A DNA stretch of 64,000 nt from Collinsella aerofaciens (GCA_008668235.1 RQCP01000003.1:18839-82838); one strand, 5' to 3'; counted from the stretch's first letter, positions 23,444 to 32,503 are shown. Made by a program: numbers and translations. Notes: generated by a model from the letters alone, not told the origin.

Positions 23444-24343
23444 ATGATTGTCGAGAACCATGCGCTGTGGGGCGAGGAGCCGACCGAGGAATATCCGGCG
23501 ACCTTTACGTATTTGGGTGCCGAGCCGCTGCCCGATAAACCGAATGGCCGCCGCCCTGCCGTGATTATCTGCGGCGGAGGTGCGTTTACGCATATCGCTC
23601 CGCATGAGCAGGATCCCGTGGCGTTTGCGTTTTTGGATCACGGCTACCAGGCCTTTGTGCTCAACTATGTCACGAGTTCTACGGGTGACGTGAGCTTTCC
23701 GCACCCCCAGGCAGATCTTGCCAAGATGGTCGCCACGGTGCGCGCCAACGCTGACGAGTGGCATGTCGATCCCAAGCGCGTGTGCGTCGTGGGCTTTTCT
23801 GCTGGCGGCATGATTTGCGCTTCGCTGGCAACACAGTGGAAGACCGGCCCCTTCGCGGCACTTGCCGGGGCGCGTCCGGACGACATTCGTCCCGATGCCG
23901 TGGTGCTGGGCTATCCATTGCTCGACTTTGCCTATGTGCGCGACATGCAGACGCGCGATCCGCGCATTGACTTGCGCGTGCCCAAGACGGGCGGCAAGAC
24001 GGGACGCGATTTGCTCAACGACTACCTGTCGATGGTGACGGGCGGCGAGGCAACTGACGAGCATCTGGCCGACATCTGCCCCACCACGCATGTTTCGCGC
24101 CAGATGCCACCGACCTTTGTGTGGGGCGTGTCCGACGACAAGACGGCGCCGATCGCGCAGGTCTACCCGTTTGCGCAGCGCATGGCCGAGGAGGGCGTTG
24201 CATGCGAGATGCACGTCTTCGACCAGGGTGGTCACGGCCTTTCGCTCGGCAACGCCAACACCGCGGTCGACAACGAGGACAAGCAGGTGGCGGTCCGTCC
24301 CTGGATTCGCCTAGCCTTCCGCTTCCTGGAGCGCCATCTGTAA
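23444..24343 (+). CDS. Alpha/beta hydrolase, acetyl-xylan-esterase-like
   Basis: The ATG at 23444 follows GAAGGGA by 6-7 bases and gives 299 residues. VIICGGGAFTHIAPHEQD is the oxyanion-hole region, VGFSAGGMI carries the nucleophile Ser in GxSxG, and VFDQGGHGLSLG carries the catalytic His. WGVSDDKTAP contains a candidate acid. The pattern matches BD-FAE/esterase-lipase proteins that remove acetyl or other acyl groups from carbohydrates. No signal peptide is present, so it acts in the cytoplasm. A palindromic repeat follows the stop. Confidence 0.85.
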   Translation: MIVENHALWGEEPTEEYPATFTYLGAEPLPDKPNGRRPAVIICGGGAFTHIAPHEQDPVAFAFLDHGYQAFVLNYVTSSTGDVSFPHPQADLAKMVATVRANADEWHVDPKRVCVVGFSAGGMICASLATQWKTGPFAALAGARPDDIRPDAVVLGYPLLDFAYVRDMQTRDPRIDLRVPKTGGKTGRDLLNDYLSMVTGGEATDEHLADICPTTHVSRQMPPTFVWGVSDDKTAPIAQVYPFAQRMAEEGVACEMHVFDQGGHGLSLGNANTAVDNEDKQVAVRPWIRLAFRFLERHL

Positions 24344-24368
24344 GAGTAAGAGGGCCAGCCCCATCCCG

Positions 24369-24443
24369 TCCCTCATAACTTGCGGTGAAATAGTTCCAAT
24401 TAAAGTCACGGGGCTTTAAACAGGAACTATTCCACCGCAACTT
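24369..24443. repeat. Intergenic inverted repeat, family R2 copy 1
   Basis: CTTGCGGTGAAATAGTTCC (24379-24397) faces GGAACTATTCCACCGCAAC (24423-24441) with one mismatch. The flank CCCTCAT is also shared with copy 2 at 33882-33957. The copy sits 25 bp after the esterase stop codon and may serve as its terminator. Confidence 0.75.
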
Positions 24444-24516
24444 CGTTTTGATCTGTTGGAGACGGAGGAAAATGGATCATTTTGTCGAGGGAGCGGGCGG
24501 CTGTTTCTGCTCCCGC

Positions 24517-24740
24517 GGGAAACCACGTCCCGTTTGGGAAATCGTGACCCGTTTTGGGCGCAGATTCCGGGTCGCAGTTTCCCCGAGGGGCTCGATCGGG
24601 AAATCGCATCCCAGTCTGAGCGCCGATTCCGGGCTGCAGTTTCCGCTAGATGCCTCAACCGGAAAGCCCGTCCCGTTTAGGTGTTCCGGAGTGGGATTCG
24701 GTTTCCGCAACAGGCCCGTCTGGGAAGCAATGGCCCAGAA
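24517..24740. repeat. Array of three degenerate hairpin repeats with a 62-bp period
   Basis: Units begin at 24536, 24598 and 24660, with a trace of a fourth at 24722. Each starts with GGGAAA or GGAAA and ends with GTTTCC. The first two share ATTCCGGG and GCAGTTTCC. Each unit folds back on itself: GGGAAA with TTTCCC and GACCCG with CGGGTC in the first, GGAAA/TTTCC and CCC/GGG in the second. There is no cas gene and no exact repeat-spacer structure, so it is not a CRISPR array. The rest of 24444-24760 shows no gene I would support. Confidence 0.55.
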
Positions 24741-24763
24741 TTCCCCTTGCACCGATCTGTCGA

Positions 24764-24836
24764 TTGAACGTCATTGTGTGTTCACGCTATCATGTAAGTT
24801 TAAAATTGGTTAGCCATGGCAAACGGTTAGCCATGG
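24764..24836 (+). promoter_or_regulatory. feoAB promoter with direct repeats resembling DtxR-family half-sites
   Basis: TTGAAC (24764-24769) and TATCAT (24788-24793) are 18 bp apart. Just downstream, GGTTAGCCATGG occurs twice (24808-24819 and 24825-24836) with a 17-bp period. GGTTAGCC matches the half-site of iron boxes recognised by DtxR/IdeR in actinobacteria, so iron-dependent repression of feoAB is inferred. Confidence 0.55.
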
Positions 24837-24883
24837 TGAACATAAATACAACGCCCTGCGGGCGCCGGGGGAGGAACACGGAC

Positions 24884-27244
24884 GTGAAGCTCGATACACT
24901 CGAGATTGGAAAGGACGCCGTTGTCGCATCGGTGGCATCGGACGATCAGGCACTCCGACAGCATATTTTGGACATGGGTCTAACGCCGGGCACCGAAGTC
25001 ACCATGATGAAGTATGCCCCCATGGGCGACCCGCTCGAGATTCGCCTGCGTGGCTACGAGTTGACACTGCGTAAGGACGATGCCGCTCGCATCGAGCTCG
25101 TGGGTATTCACGACACCGATACGGGTCCGCGCGCTAACGCCGCAATCGGCACGACGGAGCATCCGGCCCTGGGCGAGGGGACGTATTCGCCCCGTGCGGC
25201 AAAGACGGCCGTGCCAGAGGGCGCGCCGCTGCACTTTGCCCTCGCCGGCAACCAAAACTGCGGCAAGACCACGTTATTCAACCAGCTGACGGGCTCCAAC
25301 CAGCACGTCGGTAACTTTCCCGGCGTGACGGTCGACCGCAAAGATGGCACCATCCGTAACCATCCCGAGGCGAGCGTTACCGACCTGCCCGGCATTTACT
25401 CCCTGTCGCCGTACACAGGCGAGGAGGTCGTGAGCCGTCAGTTCATCCTCGACGAGCGTCCGGACGCCATCATCGACATCATTGACGCCACCAACATCGA
25501 GCGCAACCTGTACCTGACACTGCAGCTCATGGAGCTTGACCGTCCTATGGTCATCGCGCTCAACATGATGGACGAGGTGACCGCCAACGGCGGCGCCGTG
25601 GACGTCAACTTGCTCGAGAGCCTGTTGGGCGTGCCCGTTGTCCCCATTAGCGCTGCCCGCAACGAGGGCATCGGCGAGCTGGTGGACCACGCCCTGCACG
25701 TGGCGCGGTTCCGCGAGCGCCCTGGTCGCCTGGACTTTTGCGCGCCCGACGGTCCGGACGGCGGTGCGCTGCATCGCTGCATCCACGGTATTGCTAACCT
25801 GATCGAGGACCATGCCGTGACGGCGCACATCCCGGTGCGCTTTGCGGCGACCAAGCTGGTCGAGGGCGATGAGCTGGTAACCGAGGCGCTTCACCTGGAT
25901 CGCAATGAGCTCGACGCTATCGAGCACATCATCACCCAGATGGAGGACGAGGCCGGCACCGACCGCCTATCTGCGCTGGCCGATATGCGTTTTAGCTTTA
26001 TCGGCGACGTGTGCGGGCGTTGCGTCGTCAAGCCGCACGAGAGCCGCGAGCACGTGCGCTCCGTCAAGATTGACCGCATCCTGACAGGTCGTTACACAGC
26101 CATTCCGGCGTTTCTGGTGATCATGGGCCTCGTCTTTTGGCTGACGTTTGGCGTGATCGGCGCGGCGTTGCAGGGACTTATGGAGGACGGTATCGCTGCC
26201 ATCATCGCCTCGGCCGATGCGGGCCTCAAGGCGTTCGGTACCAACGACGTGGTGCGCTCGCTGGCTGTCGACGGCGTGCTAACGGGCGTGGGCAGTGTGC
26301 TGACCTTCCTGCCGATTATCGTCGTGCTCTTTTTGTTCCTCTCCATTCTGGAAGACTCCGGATACATGGCGCGCGTGGCCTTTGTCATGGATAAGGTGTT
26401 GCGTCGCTTTGGCCTGTCGGGCCGCAGTTTCGTGCCCATGCTCGTCGGTTTTGGCTGCACCGTGCCGGCTATCATGTCGACCCGTACGCTCCCATCCGAG
26501 CACGACCGCAAGATGACGGTCATGCTCACGCCGTTTATGAGCTGCTCAGCCAAGCTGCCGGTTTACGGCTTGCTGTGCGGGGCGTTTTTCCCGCAGGCGA
26601 CGGTTCCCGCCATGGTCTCGCTCTATCTGATCGGTATCGTGGTCGGCTGCGTCGCGGCTTTGGTGCTCAACCGCACGGCATTTAAGGGCGACCCGGTGCC
26701 GTTTATCATGGAGCTCCCCAATTACCGCCTGCCGAGCGTCAAGACGACGGTGATGCTGGCATGGGATAAGGCCAAGGACTTCATCACCAAGGCCTTTACC
26801 ATTATCTTTGCCGCTACGGTGGTCATCTGGTTCCTGCAGACGTTCGATATCCGCTTTAACGTGGTCGCCGACCAGTCGCAAAGCCTGCTTGCCGGTCTGG
26901 GTAGCATCATCGCGCCGGTGTTGGCCCCGCTCGGCTTTGGCGACTGGCGCGCCTCGACGGCGCTCGTCACGGGGCTCATTGCCAAGGAGAGCGTCATCTC
27001 GACGCTCACGGTGCTTTTGGGCGCAACGTCGCCCGCGGCGCTGTCGACCATGTTTTCGCCGTTTACCGCCTACGTGTTCTTGGTCTTTACGTTGCTGTAC
27101 CCGCCTTGTGTGGCGGCAATCGGCGCCGTCAAGAGCGAGTTGGGCGCGCGCTATGCCGTGGCCGTATTCGCGTTTCAGGTCGCCGTTGCCTGGATCGTGG
27201 CGTTTGTCGTGCATTCGGCGGGCATATTGCTGGGGTTGGCTTAA
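24884..27244 (+). CDS. feoB: Ferrous iron transporter, FeoA-FeoB fusion
   Basis: A 786-residue fusion. The GTG at 24884 lies 9 bases after GGGGGAGG. Residues 1-75 are a FeoA-type SH3 domain (ILDMGLTPGTEVTMMKYAP). From about residue 110 comes the FeoB G domain: ALAGNQNCGKTTLFNQLTG, DLPGIYSL and ALNMMDE. The membrane part begins near residue 405 and contains the two Gate motifs, including LVGFGCTVPAIMSTRTL and the later STLTVLLG region. It imports Fe(II) under anaerobic conditions. The upstream direct repeats suggest iron control. Confidence 0.95.
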   Translation: MKLDTLEIGKDAVVASVASDDQALRQHILDMGLTPGTEVTMMKYAPMGDPLEIRLRGYELTLRKDDAARIELVGIHDTDTGPRANAAIGTTEHPALGEGTYSPRAAKTAVPEGAPLHFALAGNQNCGKTTLFNQLTGSNQHVGNFPGVTVDRKDGTIRNHPEASVTDLPGIYSLSPYTGEEVVSRQFILDERPDAIIDIIDATNIERNLYLTLQLMELDRPMVIALNMMDEVTANGGAVDVNLLESLLGVPVVPISAARNEGIGELVDHALHVARFRERPGRLDFCAPDGPDGGALHRCIHGIANLIEDHAVTAHIPVRFAATKLVEGDELVTEALHLDRNELDAIEHIITQMEDEAGTDRLSALADMRFSFIGDVCGRCVVKPHESREHVRSVKIDRILTGRYTAIPAFLVIMGLVFWLTFGVIGAALQGLMEDGIAAIIASADAGLKAFGTNDVVRSLAVDGVLTGVGSVLTFLPIIVVLFLFLSILEDSGYMARVAFVMDKVLRRFGLSGRSFVPMLVGFGCTVPAIMSTRTLPSEHDRKMTVMLTPFMSCSAKLPVYGLLCGAFFPQATVPAMVSLYLIGIVVGCVAALVLNRTAFKGDPVPFIMELPNYRLPSVKTTVMLAWDKAKDFITKAFTIIFAATVVIWFLQTFDIRFNVVADQSQSLLAGLGSIIAPVLAPLGFGDWRASTALVTGLIAKESVISTLTVLLGATSPAALSTMFSPFTAYVFLVFTLLYPPCVAAIGAVKSELGARYAVAVFAFQVAVAWIVAFVVHSAGILLGLA

Positions 27245-27303
27245 GGGCACGTTGATGCTCTGCGCTTTTGGGCGAGCAACAATTCAATAAAATGAGCCAA
27301 AAT

Positions 27304-27351
27304 AACGGCAATTGTCGGCCTGCGGGGACTGTCCTACGCTTCAGATTGCCG
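27304..27351. repeat. Inverted repeat downstream of feoAB
   Basis: ACGGCAAT (27304-27311) faces ATTGCCGT (27344-27351) around a GGGGACTGTCC core that recalls the R1 family. The remainder of the 313-bp gap before the PTS gene shows no other feature I can support. Confidence 0.4.
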
Positions 27352-27557
27352 TTCGCTGTCTATTTGCTGCCGTTTACGGATTCGTAAATACTTGCAATCG
27401 TCGGTCGATTTAACCGTATTACGCGATGTCGATGCGCATTTTGTGCGCCCCTTTCTACAATCACCTTGTTTCTATTGCCGAACATGTCTTCCGTTTCGCC
27501 TGTGTGGGGACGTGGGGTGCAATAGTCGTTTATAGAGGATCATTGAGAGGGGAATTG

Positions 27558-29222
27558 ATGAAAGAAAAATTCCAATCGTTCGGAAAGGCAATGCTCGTTC
27601 CGATTACGCTCATTGCCATTTCCGGTCTCTTTTTGGGTATCGGTAGCGTTTTTACGACCGAACTGACCCTTGTGTCCCTTGGCGTTAATTGGGGCTGGTA
27701 TGCCGCTTCGCCGCTCTTTACGTTCTTCTCGGTATTTAAGGGTCTCGGCGAGGTAATCATTGGAAACCTCGGTGTTTTGTTTGCCGTCGGCTGTGCCTTC
27801 TCCTTGTCTCGCAAAGAGAAGGGCTGGGCTGCCTTTTCTGCCCTTGTCTGCTATCTCACCATGCTCAAGACGGTTGAGATTCTGCTTGGAGCAGCTGGCT
27901 TGGCTGCCGACAATACAACGGTGGAAGCTCTTCAGAAGGTCGGCCTTACGTCCATTCAGGCGAGTGAGCAGTCCGCACTCTACACTACCTCGCTCGGCTT
28001 TTTTGGCTACAGCTCTGGTGTCTTTGGCGGCATTATCGTGGGCTGCCTGGTCGCCTGGATCACCGGCCGTTTTTACAAGACCAAGCTCCCAACGGCGCTG
28101 GCGTTTTTTGCGGGCAGTCGAACGGTCCCCATTGTATCGCTGGTCGCCGGTGGCGTCCTGGGCGGCATCATGTACTTCGTCTGGCCCGTCATCGGTGGAT
28201 GCTTCTCGGGTATTGCGACGTTCGTGAAAGGCTCCGGTCTGGTCGGTACGTTTGTCTATCGCTGGGTGCTCGAGAGCCTTGTGCCGTTTGGCTTGCATCC
28301 GCTGCTCGAGACGCCCATGTATTGGACTGAGCTTGGCGGCTCCATGGTCGTCGATGGAACGCGCGTGGTGGGCAATAGCGCCATTCAGCTTGCACAGCTC
28401 GCTTCTCCCAGCAGTGACAAGCTCTTGGTTAGGGCCTTCATGGCCGGCTATGGCATTAACGATTACGCGTTGTTCCCGGGCATCGCCCTTGCTATGTGGT
28501 CTTGTGCCAAGCCCCAGAACCGCAAGAAGGTTGCTGGTCTTTTAATCCCCACAGTGATTTCGACTGTTTTCTTTGGCGTCACGGAGCCTATTCTCTTTAC
28601 GTTCCTGTTTGCCGCCCCCTGGCTCTACTTTGGCGTTTACGCTCCGCTTTCCGGACTGGGTGAAGTTCTCTCGGAGGCAATGGGCGTTTCGGTGTACCAG
28701 GGAAATATCAAGGACCTTATCCCATTCTTATTCCGCCCCGAGAAGCTTAATCTGCTTCCGTACCTTATTCTGCTCCCCGCCTTTTTCCTGGCAGCTTTCT
28801 TCCTCTTCCGGTTCTTTATTACTAAGTTCGATATCAAGACGCCCGGTCGAGACGATGGTGACGATATTGAGTTGATCAACAGCAGAGCTGAGTTCGAGGC
28901 AAAGGCCGCTGAGGCAAAGGGCGAGTCTGGTAGCACTCCCGAGAAGGCGGTCCAGGACCGTGCGACCAAGGACAGCGCGCTTGCTGTCGGCATTGTCGAA
29001 GCGCTTGGTGGAGCCGACAACATTGATGATCTTGACAACTGCATCTCACGTCTTCGCGTGATTGTCAAGGATGGTTCTAAGGTTGCAGACGACGAGGTGT
29101 TCACCAAGAATCTTGAAGCTATGGGCGTTATCCGCCTGAGCGACAAGGCAATCCAGGTCATTTACGGTCCTCGTGTCGGCGAAGTCGCTTCTGAGGTGCA
29201 CGAAGTTCTCGGTGACGAGTAA
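27558..29222 (+). CDS. PTS alpha-glucoside EIIBC component (MalX/GlvC family)
   Basis: This permease takes up and phosphorylates an alpha-glucoside, probably maltose or a relative. The ATG at 27558 follows GAGAGGGG; the 44 codons upstream in frame lack support. The 554 residues contain a EIIC domain of about ten membrane segments, with EPILFTFLFAAPW as the substrate-binding signature. A charged linker of about 60 residues follows, then an EIIB domain with the phosphorylated Cys in DDLDNCISRLRV. No EIIA is fused. An RpiR regulator and a GH4 phospho-alpha-glucosidase follow, forming a catabolic locus. Confidence 0.9.
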   Translation: MKEKFQSFGKAMLVPITLIAISGLFLGIGSVFTTELTLVSLGVNWGWYAASPLFTFFSVFKGLGEVIIGNLGVLFAVGCAFSLSRKEKGWAAFSALVCYLTMLKTVEILLGAAGLAADNTTVEALQKVGLTSIQASEQSALYTTSLGFFGYSSGVFGGIIVGCLVAWITGRFYKTKLPTALAFFAGSRTVPIVSLVAGGVLGGIMYFVWPVIGGCFSGIATFVKGSGLVGTFVYRWVLESLVPFGLHPLLETPMYWTELGGSMVVDGTRVVGNSAIQLAQLASPSSDKLLVRAFMAGYGINDYALFPGIALAMWSCAKPQNRKKVAGLLIPTVISTVFFGVTEPILFTFLFAAPWLYFGVYAPLSGLGEVLSEAMGVSVYQGNIKDLIPFLFRPEKLNLLPYLILLPAFFLAAFFLFRFFITKFDIKTPGRDDGDDIELINSRAEFEAKAAEAKGESGSTPEKAVQDRATKDSALAVGIVEALGGADNIDDLDNCISRLRVIVKDGSKVADDEVFTKNLEAMGVIRLSDKAIQVIYGPRVGEVASEVHEVLGDE

Positions 29223-29284
29223 AACGCGCAAGTGGCTTTCAATTGCATAGCGCAATTCCAGGGCTTGGCTTCCTATCGCATGAT

Positions 29285-30037
29285 TTAGGGGGCCAAGCCT
29301 TCTTGTTTTAGATTGTCAAGGCAGATACTCAATAGTTCTTCGAATGCGAGAATACAACTTCCGGTAAAGCAGTTAGGCTTAACGTTCTTAAGATCCATTG
29401 GGTGATCGTCATGTATCGTAAAGATCGCGTCTGCCGTCTTGGCGAGTTCACTGTCTTCGTTGCCGGTAAACGCGAGAGTCGTAATGCCCGCGTCGTGGCA
29501 TGCCCTTGCGGTTTCCAGGATGGCTTCTGTCTGGCCCGATTTGGATATGAGCATCATGCAGCTGAGCGTATTTCGGTTGGATTCGACAAACTGATCGGTT
29601 TCTAGGAAGTCCTGTATGACGGCCAAAAAGCCAAGTCCAACGAGCTTGGTCGCCATGTACTGCGCAACGATGCGTGAGAAGCCCTCTCCGTTTACTCCGA
29701 TCATTCTGTTGCGATGCAGTGCGGCGATGAATACGTCTACATCTCCGGTGTGGCATACGAAGTGGACGCTACTGTCTTTGAGTGATTGATTCATTTCGCG
29801 GGAGACATGCTGAAGGTGCTTGAGATCGTACATCATTTCGCGGTAGCCACGGTAGCCGAGCTTTTTAGAAAGCCTGATGACTGTCGTCATGCTGGTAAAG
29901 CATGCCATGGCGACGGGTTTTATGCCAATATCATCGAGGGTGTCGATATTGTTGAGCAGGTATTCGAGTACGCTTTGCTCGGTTTCGGATAGCTTTGCGG
30001 CTGAGTAGAGCTTGGAAATCTGCTTTTTATCAACCAT
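29285..30037 (-). CDS. RpiR/MurR-family regulator with SIS domain
   Basis: A 250-residue regulator from the ATG at 30037, six bases after GGGAG. The N-terminal HTH_6 domain (KLSETEQSVLEYLLNN, MACFTSMTTVIRLSKKLGY) is followed by a SIS sugar-phosphate domain (RNRMIGVNGEGFSRIVAQYM, LISKSGQTEAILETAR). It lies between the PTS gene and the GH4 gene, which it faces divergently, so it probably senses the phosphorylated disaccharide made by the PTS and controls both genes. Confidence 0.9.
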   Translation of the reverse strand: MVDKKQISKLYSAAKLSETEQSVLEYLLNNIDTLDDIGIKPVAMACFTSMTTVIRLSKKLGYRGYREMMYDLKHLQHVSREMNQSLKDSSVHFVCHTGDVDVFIAALHRNRMIGVNGEGFSRIVAQYMATKLVGLGFLAVIQDFLETDQFVESNRNTLSCMMLISKSGQTEAILETARACHDAGITTLAFTGNEDSELAKTADAIFTIHDDHPMDLKNVKPNCFTGSCILAFEELLSICLDNLKQEGLAP

Positions 30038-30108
30038 CGGTGCTCCCTTCCCGCCGGACGTGTGTGGCCGCTTCCGTTGCGTAAATAATAACTCCTTGGG
30101 GAATTCCT

Positions 30109-30163
30109 TTCCCGCCTTGCAGTCGGGGCGGGAAGCGACCCTCCATGCTGGATACAATATCCA
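30109..30163. promoter_or_regulatory. Candidate operators between rpiR and the GH4 gene
   Basis: TTCCCGCC (30109-30116) faces GGCGGGAA (30127-30134), and TGGATACAATATCCA (30149-30163) is a palindrome with a 3-base centre. Both lie in the divergent promoter region. Binding by the RpiR protein is inferred from position. Confidence 0.4.
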
Positions 30164-30211
30164 AACACAGGCGAACCATGCAATATTGAATGTGCTATTG
30201 GGGGTTTCGAT

Positions 30212-31585
30212 ATGAAACTTACGGTCATAGGTGGCGGTGGCGTCCGCTCCATGTTTTTGGCAAAGAGCATAGCCCAGCAGGCGTCATCGCTTGGGATCGA
30301 CGAACTTGTGTTTATGGACAATGATCCCGAGAAGCTGCGCATCTACGGTGGCCTTGCCGCCCATGTCTCGAGCATGCTTTGCCCCACGCTTAATTTTTCA
30401 CTGACGGGCGATGCAGTCGAGGCTGTTAAGGACGCCGATTATGTGATCACGACGATTCGCGTCGGTGGGGACCATATGCGCGTTCGCGATGAGCGCATTG
30501 CTCTTTCGCATGGGGTTCTTGGCCAAGAGACGACTGGCGCAGCCGGCGTGTCTTTTGCCATGCGCTCCGTCCCTGCGCTTGCTTCGTATTGCGAGTTAAT
30601 CAAGAAGTACGCAAAGCCGGGCGTCAAGGTGTTTAACTTTACTAATCCCGCTGGCGTCGTATCTCAGGCCCTACGCGATATGGGCTATGATTTTACTTAT
30701 GGCATTTGCGATGCCCCCTCGGGCATGTTGCATCAGTTTGCCGAGTATAAAGGCGTTGATCCCGCATCGGTTCAGGGCGAGTGCTATGGACTCAACCACC
30801 TCTCGTTCTTCCGCAATGTGACGGTTGACGGCGAGGACATCATGCCCGACTTGATCCACGACGACGGGGCATATGCTCATACAGATCTTAGGTTCTTCGA
30901 GAAGGACCTCGTTCTAAATCGCGGATGCGTGCCAAATGAGTACCTATACTATTTCTACTATCGCGAGCGCGCCGTTGCCAACGTTCTCTCTTCGCCCCAG
31001 ACACGCGGCGAACTAATCGAAGAAATTAATCGAGAAATGACGAGCGAGCTTGCATCTATCGATATTGAGAACGACTTCGAAAAGGGCCTCGCGTGCTTTG
31101 AGAAGTGGTACGGAATGCGTGAAAACAACTACATGGCGGCCGAGACGGGTATTCACCGCGACAAGCCGTGGACGTTTGACGTGTACGGCAAAGATGCTGG
31201 CGGATACGCAGGTGTCGCGCTCCGTTTCATGGATATTGCTCGCTCTGGCAAGACACAGCAGATGATCCTGTGCACCCCCAACAATGGCGCCATCCCTGGC
31301 CTTCTCGATACAGACGTCATTGAGTCAACGTGCGATATCTCCACCGATGGCTGTGTACCGCATCGCGTCGAAGCCGATTCTGTGCCCGCGGGAAACCTCG
31401 AATTGATTCGTCGCGTCAAGTACTACGAGCGCACCGTGGCGCGTGGCATCGTTAACCGATCGAAGCGCGACATTGTCGAGAGCCTCGCGATGCACCCGCT
31501 CGTTAATTCGTACTCCTTGGCGAAAGATATCGCCGCGCAGTACTTTGAGCTTAACCGCGACTTCATCGACGGCTGGACAGACTAG
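30212..31585 (+). CDS. Glycoside hydrolase family 4, 6-phospho-alpha-glucosidase
   Basis: A 457-residue NAD- and Mn-dependent hydrolase. The N-terminus MKLTVIGGGGVRSMFL is the NAD-binding loop. FNFTNPAGV, the metal-cysteine motif GICDAPSG and GLNHLSF follow in order. In GH4 the residues after this Cys track substrate, and CDMP-type sequences belong to 6-phospho-alpha-glucosidases, so CDAP supports an alpha-glucoside phosphate. PNEYLYYFYY is also typical. It would split the product of the neighbouring PTS transporter. The specificity is inferred. Confidence 0.9.
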   Translation: MKLTVIGGGGVRSMFLAKSIAQQASSLGIDELVFMDNDPEKLRIYGGLAAHVSSMLCPTLNFSLTGDAVEAVKDADYVITTIRVGGDHMRVRDERIALSHGVLGQETTGAAGVSFAMRSVPALASYCELIKKYAKPGVKVFNFTNPAGVVSQALRDMGYDFTYGICDAPSGMLHQFAEYKGVDPASVQGECYGLNHLSFFRNVTVDGEDIMPDLIHDDGAYAHTDLRFFEKDLVLNRGCVPNEYLYYFYYRERAVANVLSSPQTRGELIEEINREMTSELASIDIENDFEKGLACFEKWYGMRENNYMAAETGIHRDKPWTFDVYGKDAGGYAGVALRFMDIARSGKTQQMILCTPNNGAIPGLLDTDVIESTCDISTDGCVPHRVEADSVPAGNLELIRRVKYYERTVARGIVNRSKRDIVESLAMHPLVNSYSLAKDIAAQYFELNRDFIDGWTD

Positions 31586-31675
31586 TCTGGACGTTAAAAC
31601 TAGAAATTATGGATGGGCAGACCGGCGTTTATATTGGCGCCCGTTCGCCCTGCCTAGTAAGAAAACGGGTATAGA

Positions 31676-32503
31676 GTGAACTTGCGAGAGAACTTCAATG
31701 TCTTTCTGGAATCGGGCGATCGGGCGAAGGAATGCCGGAGTGGCTGCACGATGGCGTTATATATCCCCTTGTTTGTTATGAGCGCGCTTCAAATTGGTGT
31801 ATCAAACGTTGCAACTGAGCTCGCCTATATCAATCCGTCCATTACGCTTATTTGCACTGTGGTCGCGGCCTTTTTAAACCTGCTTCTATCGAATGTGGCT
31901 TTTTCATTATTTGCCGTCGACCGGTCCAAAGAGACGGTGCAACCTGCTCGAACCCCTCCGGTTTATCTCTTGGCCTCGACGGTTCCCCTCCAGATTTCTG
32001 GGGCGCTGCTAATTTATTTGGTTCATTTGATTTTATCGGCAATTGTAGTCTTTGCCTCGCTTGCGAGCAGTCAGCTCGGGGTGTTGTGCTCTCTTGTGGT
32101 GGCAGTAATCGTGACGCTTCTTTCCGCGTCGTTCGTATTCGTGTTAATTGAAGATGCGGGCGTGGAGCAGAGGGGACTACGAGGCATTCGGTTTGCACCA
32201 CGCTACATCATGCGTTCGGTCACGGTGCTTCGTTCCTCCTGGAGAGAAATCGCGCGTCCCGCAGCGCTGCTGGTGGCATGGAACCTGGTTGCAAGTTGCG
32301 CTATCCAGGTTCTTGTTGGATGGGTAGTTTCGAGTGCGGCGCTGCCGTCGGCACTTTCAGTGACGGCGCTTGTGCATGAGGGACTTTATTATGGGGCGTT
32401 TGCTTATATGCTGCTTTTGCTAGTTCATTGTGCGGTTGCGAGTTGGCTCGAAATTGACGTGCTCATGGGGGTGTCCTTGTGCGTATCCGAGCAGGCGCGA
32501 TAG
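31676..32503 (+). CDS. Multi-spanning membrane protein of unknown function
   Basis: A 275-residue protein with five or six hydrophobic segments (about residues 27-45, 58-78, 98-125, 133-155, 195-220 and 235-255). I recognise no family. The GTG at 31676 has no good ribosome site, and the ATG at 31751 (MALYIPLFVM) is an alternative start. It is 90 bp after the GH4 gene on the same strand and may belong to that transcript. GC is slightly below the neighbouring genes. The general build resembles DUF624-type membrane proteins often found beside sugar genes, but I cannot assign it. Confidence 0.55.
   Translation: MNLRENFNVFLESGDRAKECRSGCTMALYIPLFVMSALQIGVSNVATELAYINPSITLICTVVAAFLNLLLSNVAFSLFAVDRSKETVQPARTPPVYLLASTVPLQISGALLIYLVHLILSAIVVFASLASSQLGVLCSLVVAVIVTLLSASFVFVLIEDAGVEQRGLRGIRFAPRYIMRSVTVLRSSWREIARPAALLVAWNLVASCAIQVLVGWVVSSAALPSALSVTALVHEGLYYGAFAYMLLLLVHCAVASWLEIDVLMGVSLCVSEQAR

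Noticed and set aside
24517..24740. CRISPR array
   Set aside because: Repeats are not exact, spacers are not of constant unique type, and no cas genes are present.
24448..24813. 121-codon plus and 91-codon minus frames in the 62-bp repeat array
   Set aside because: The repeat period of 62 is not a multiple of three, so the encoded proteins do not repeat. The DNA-level hairpins explain the pattern better.
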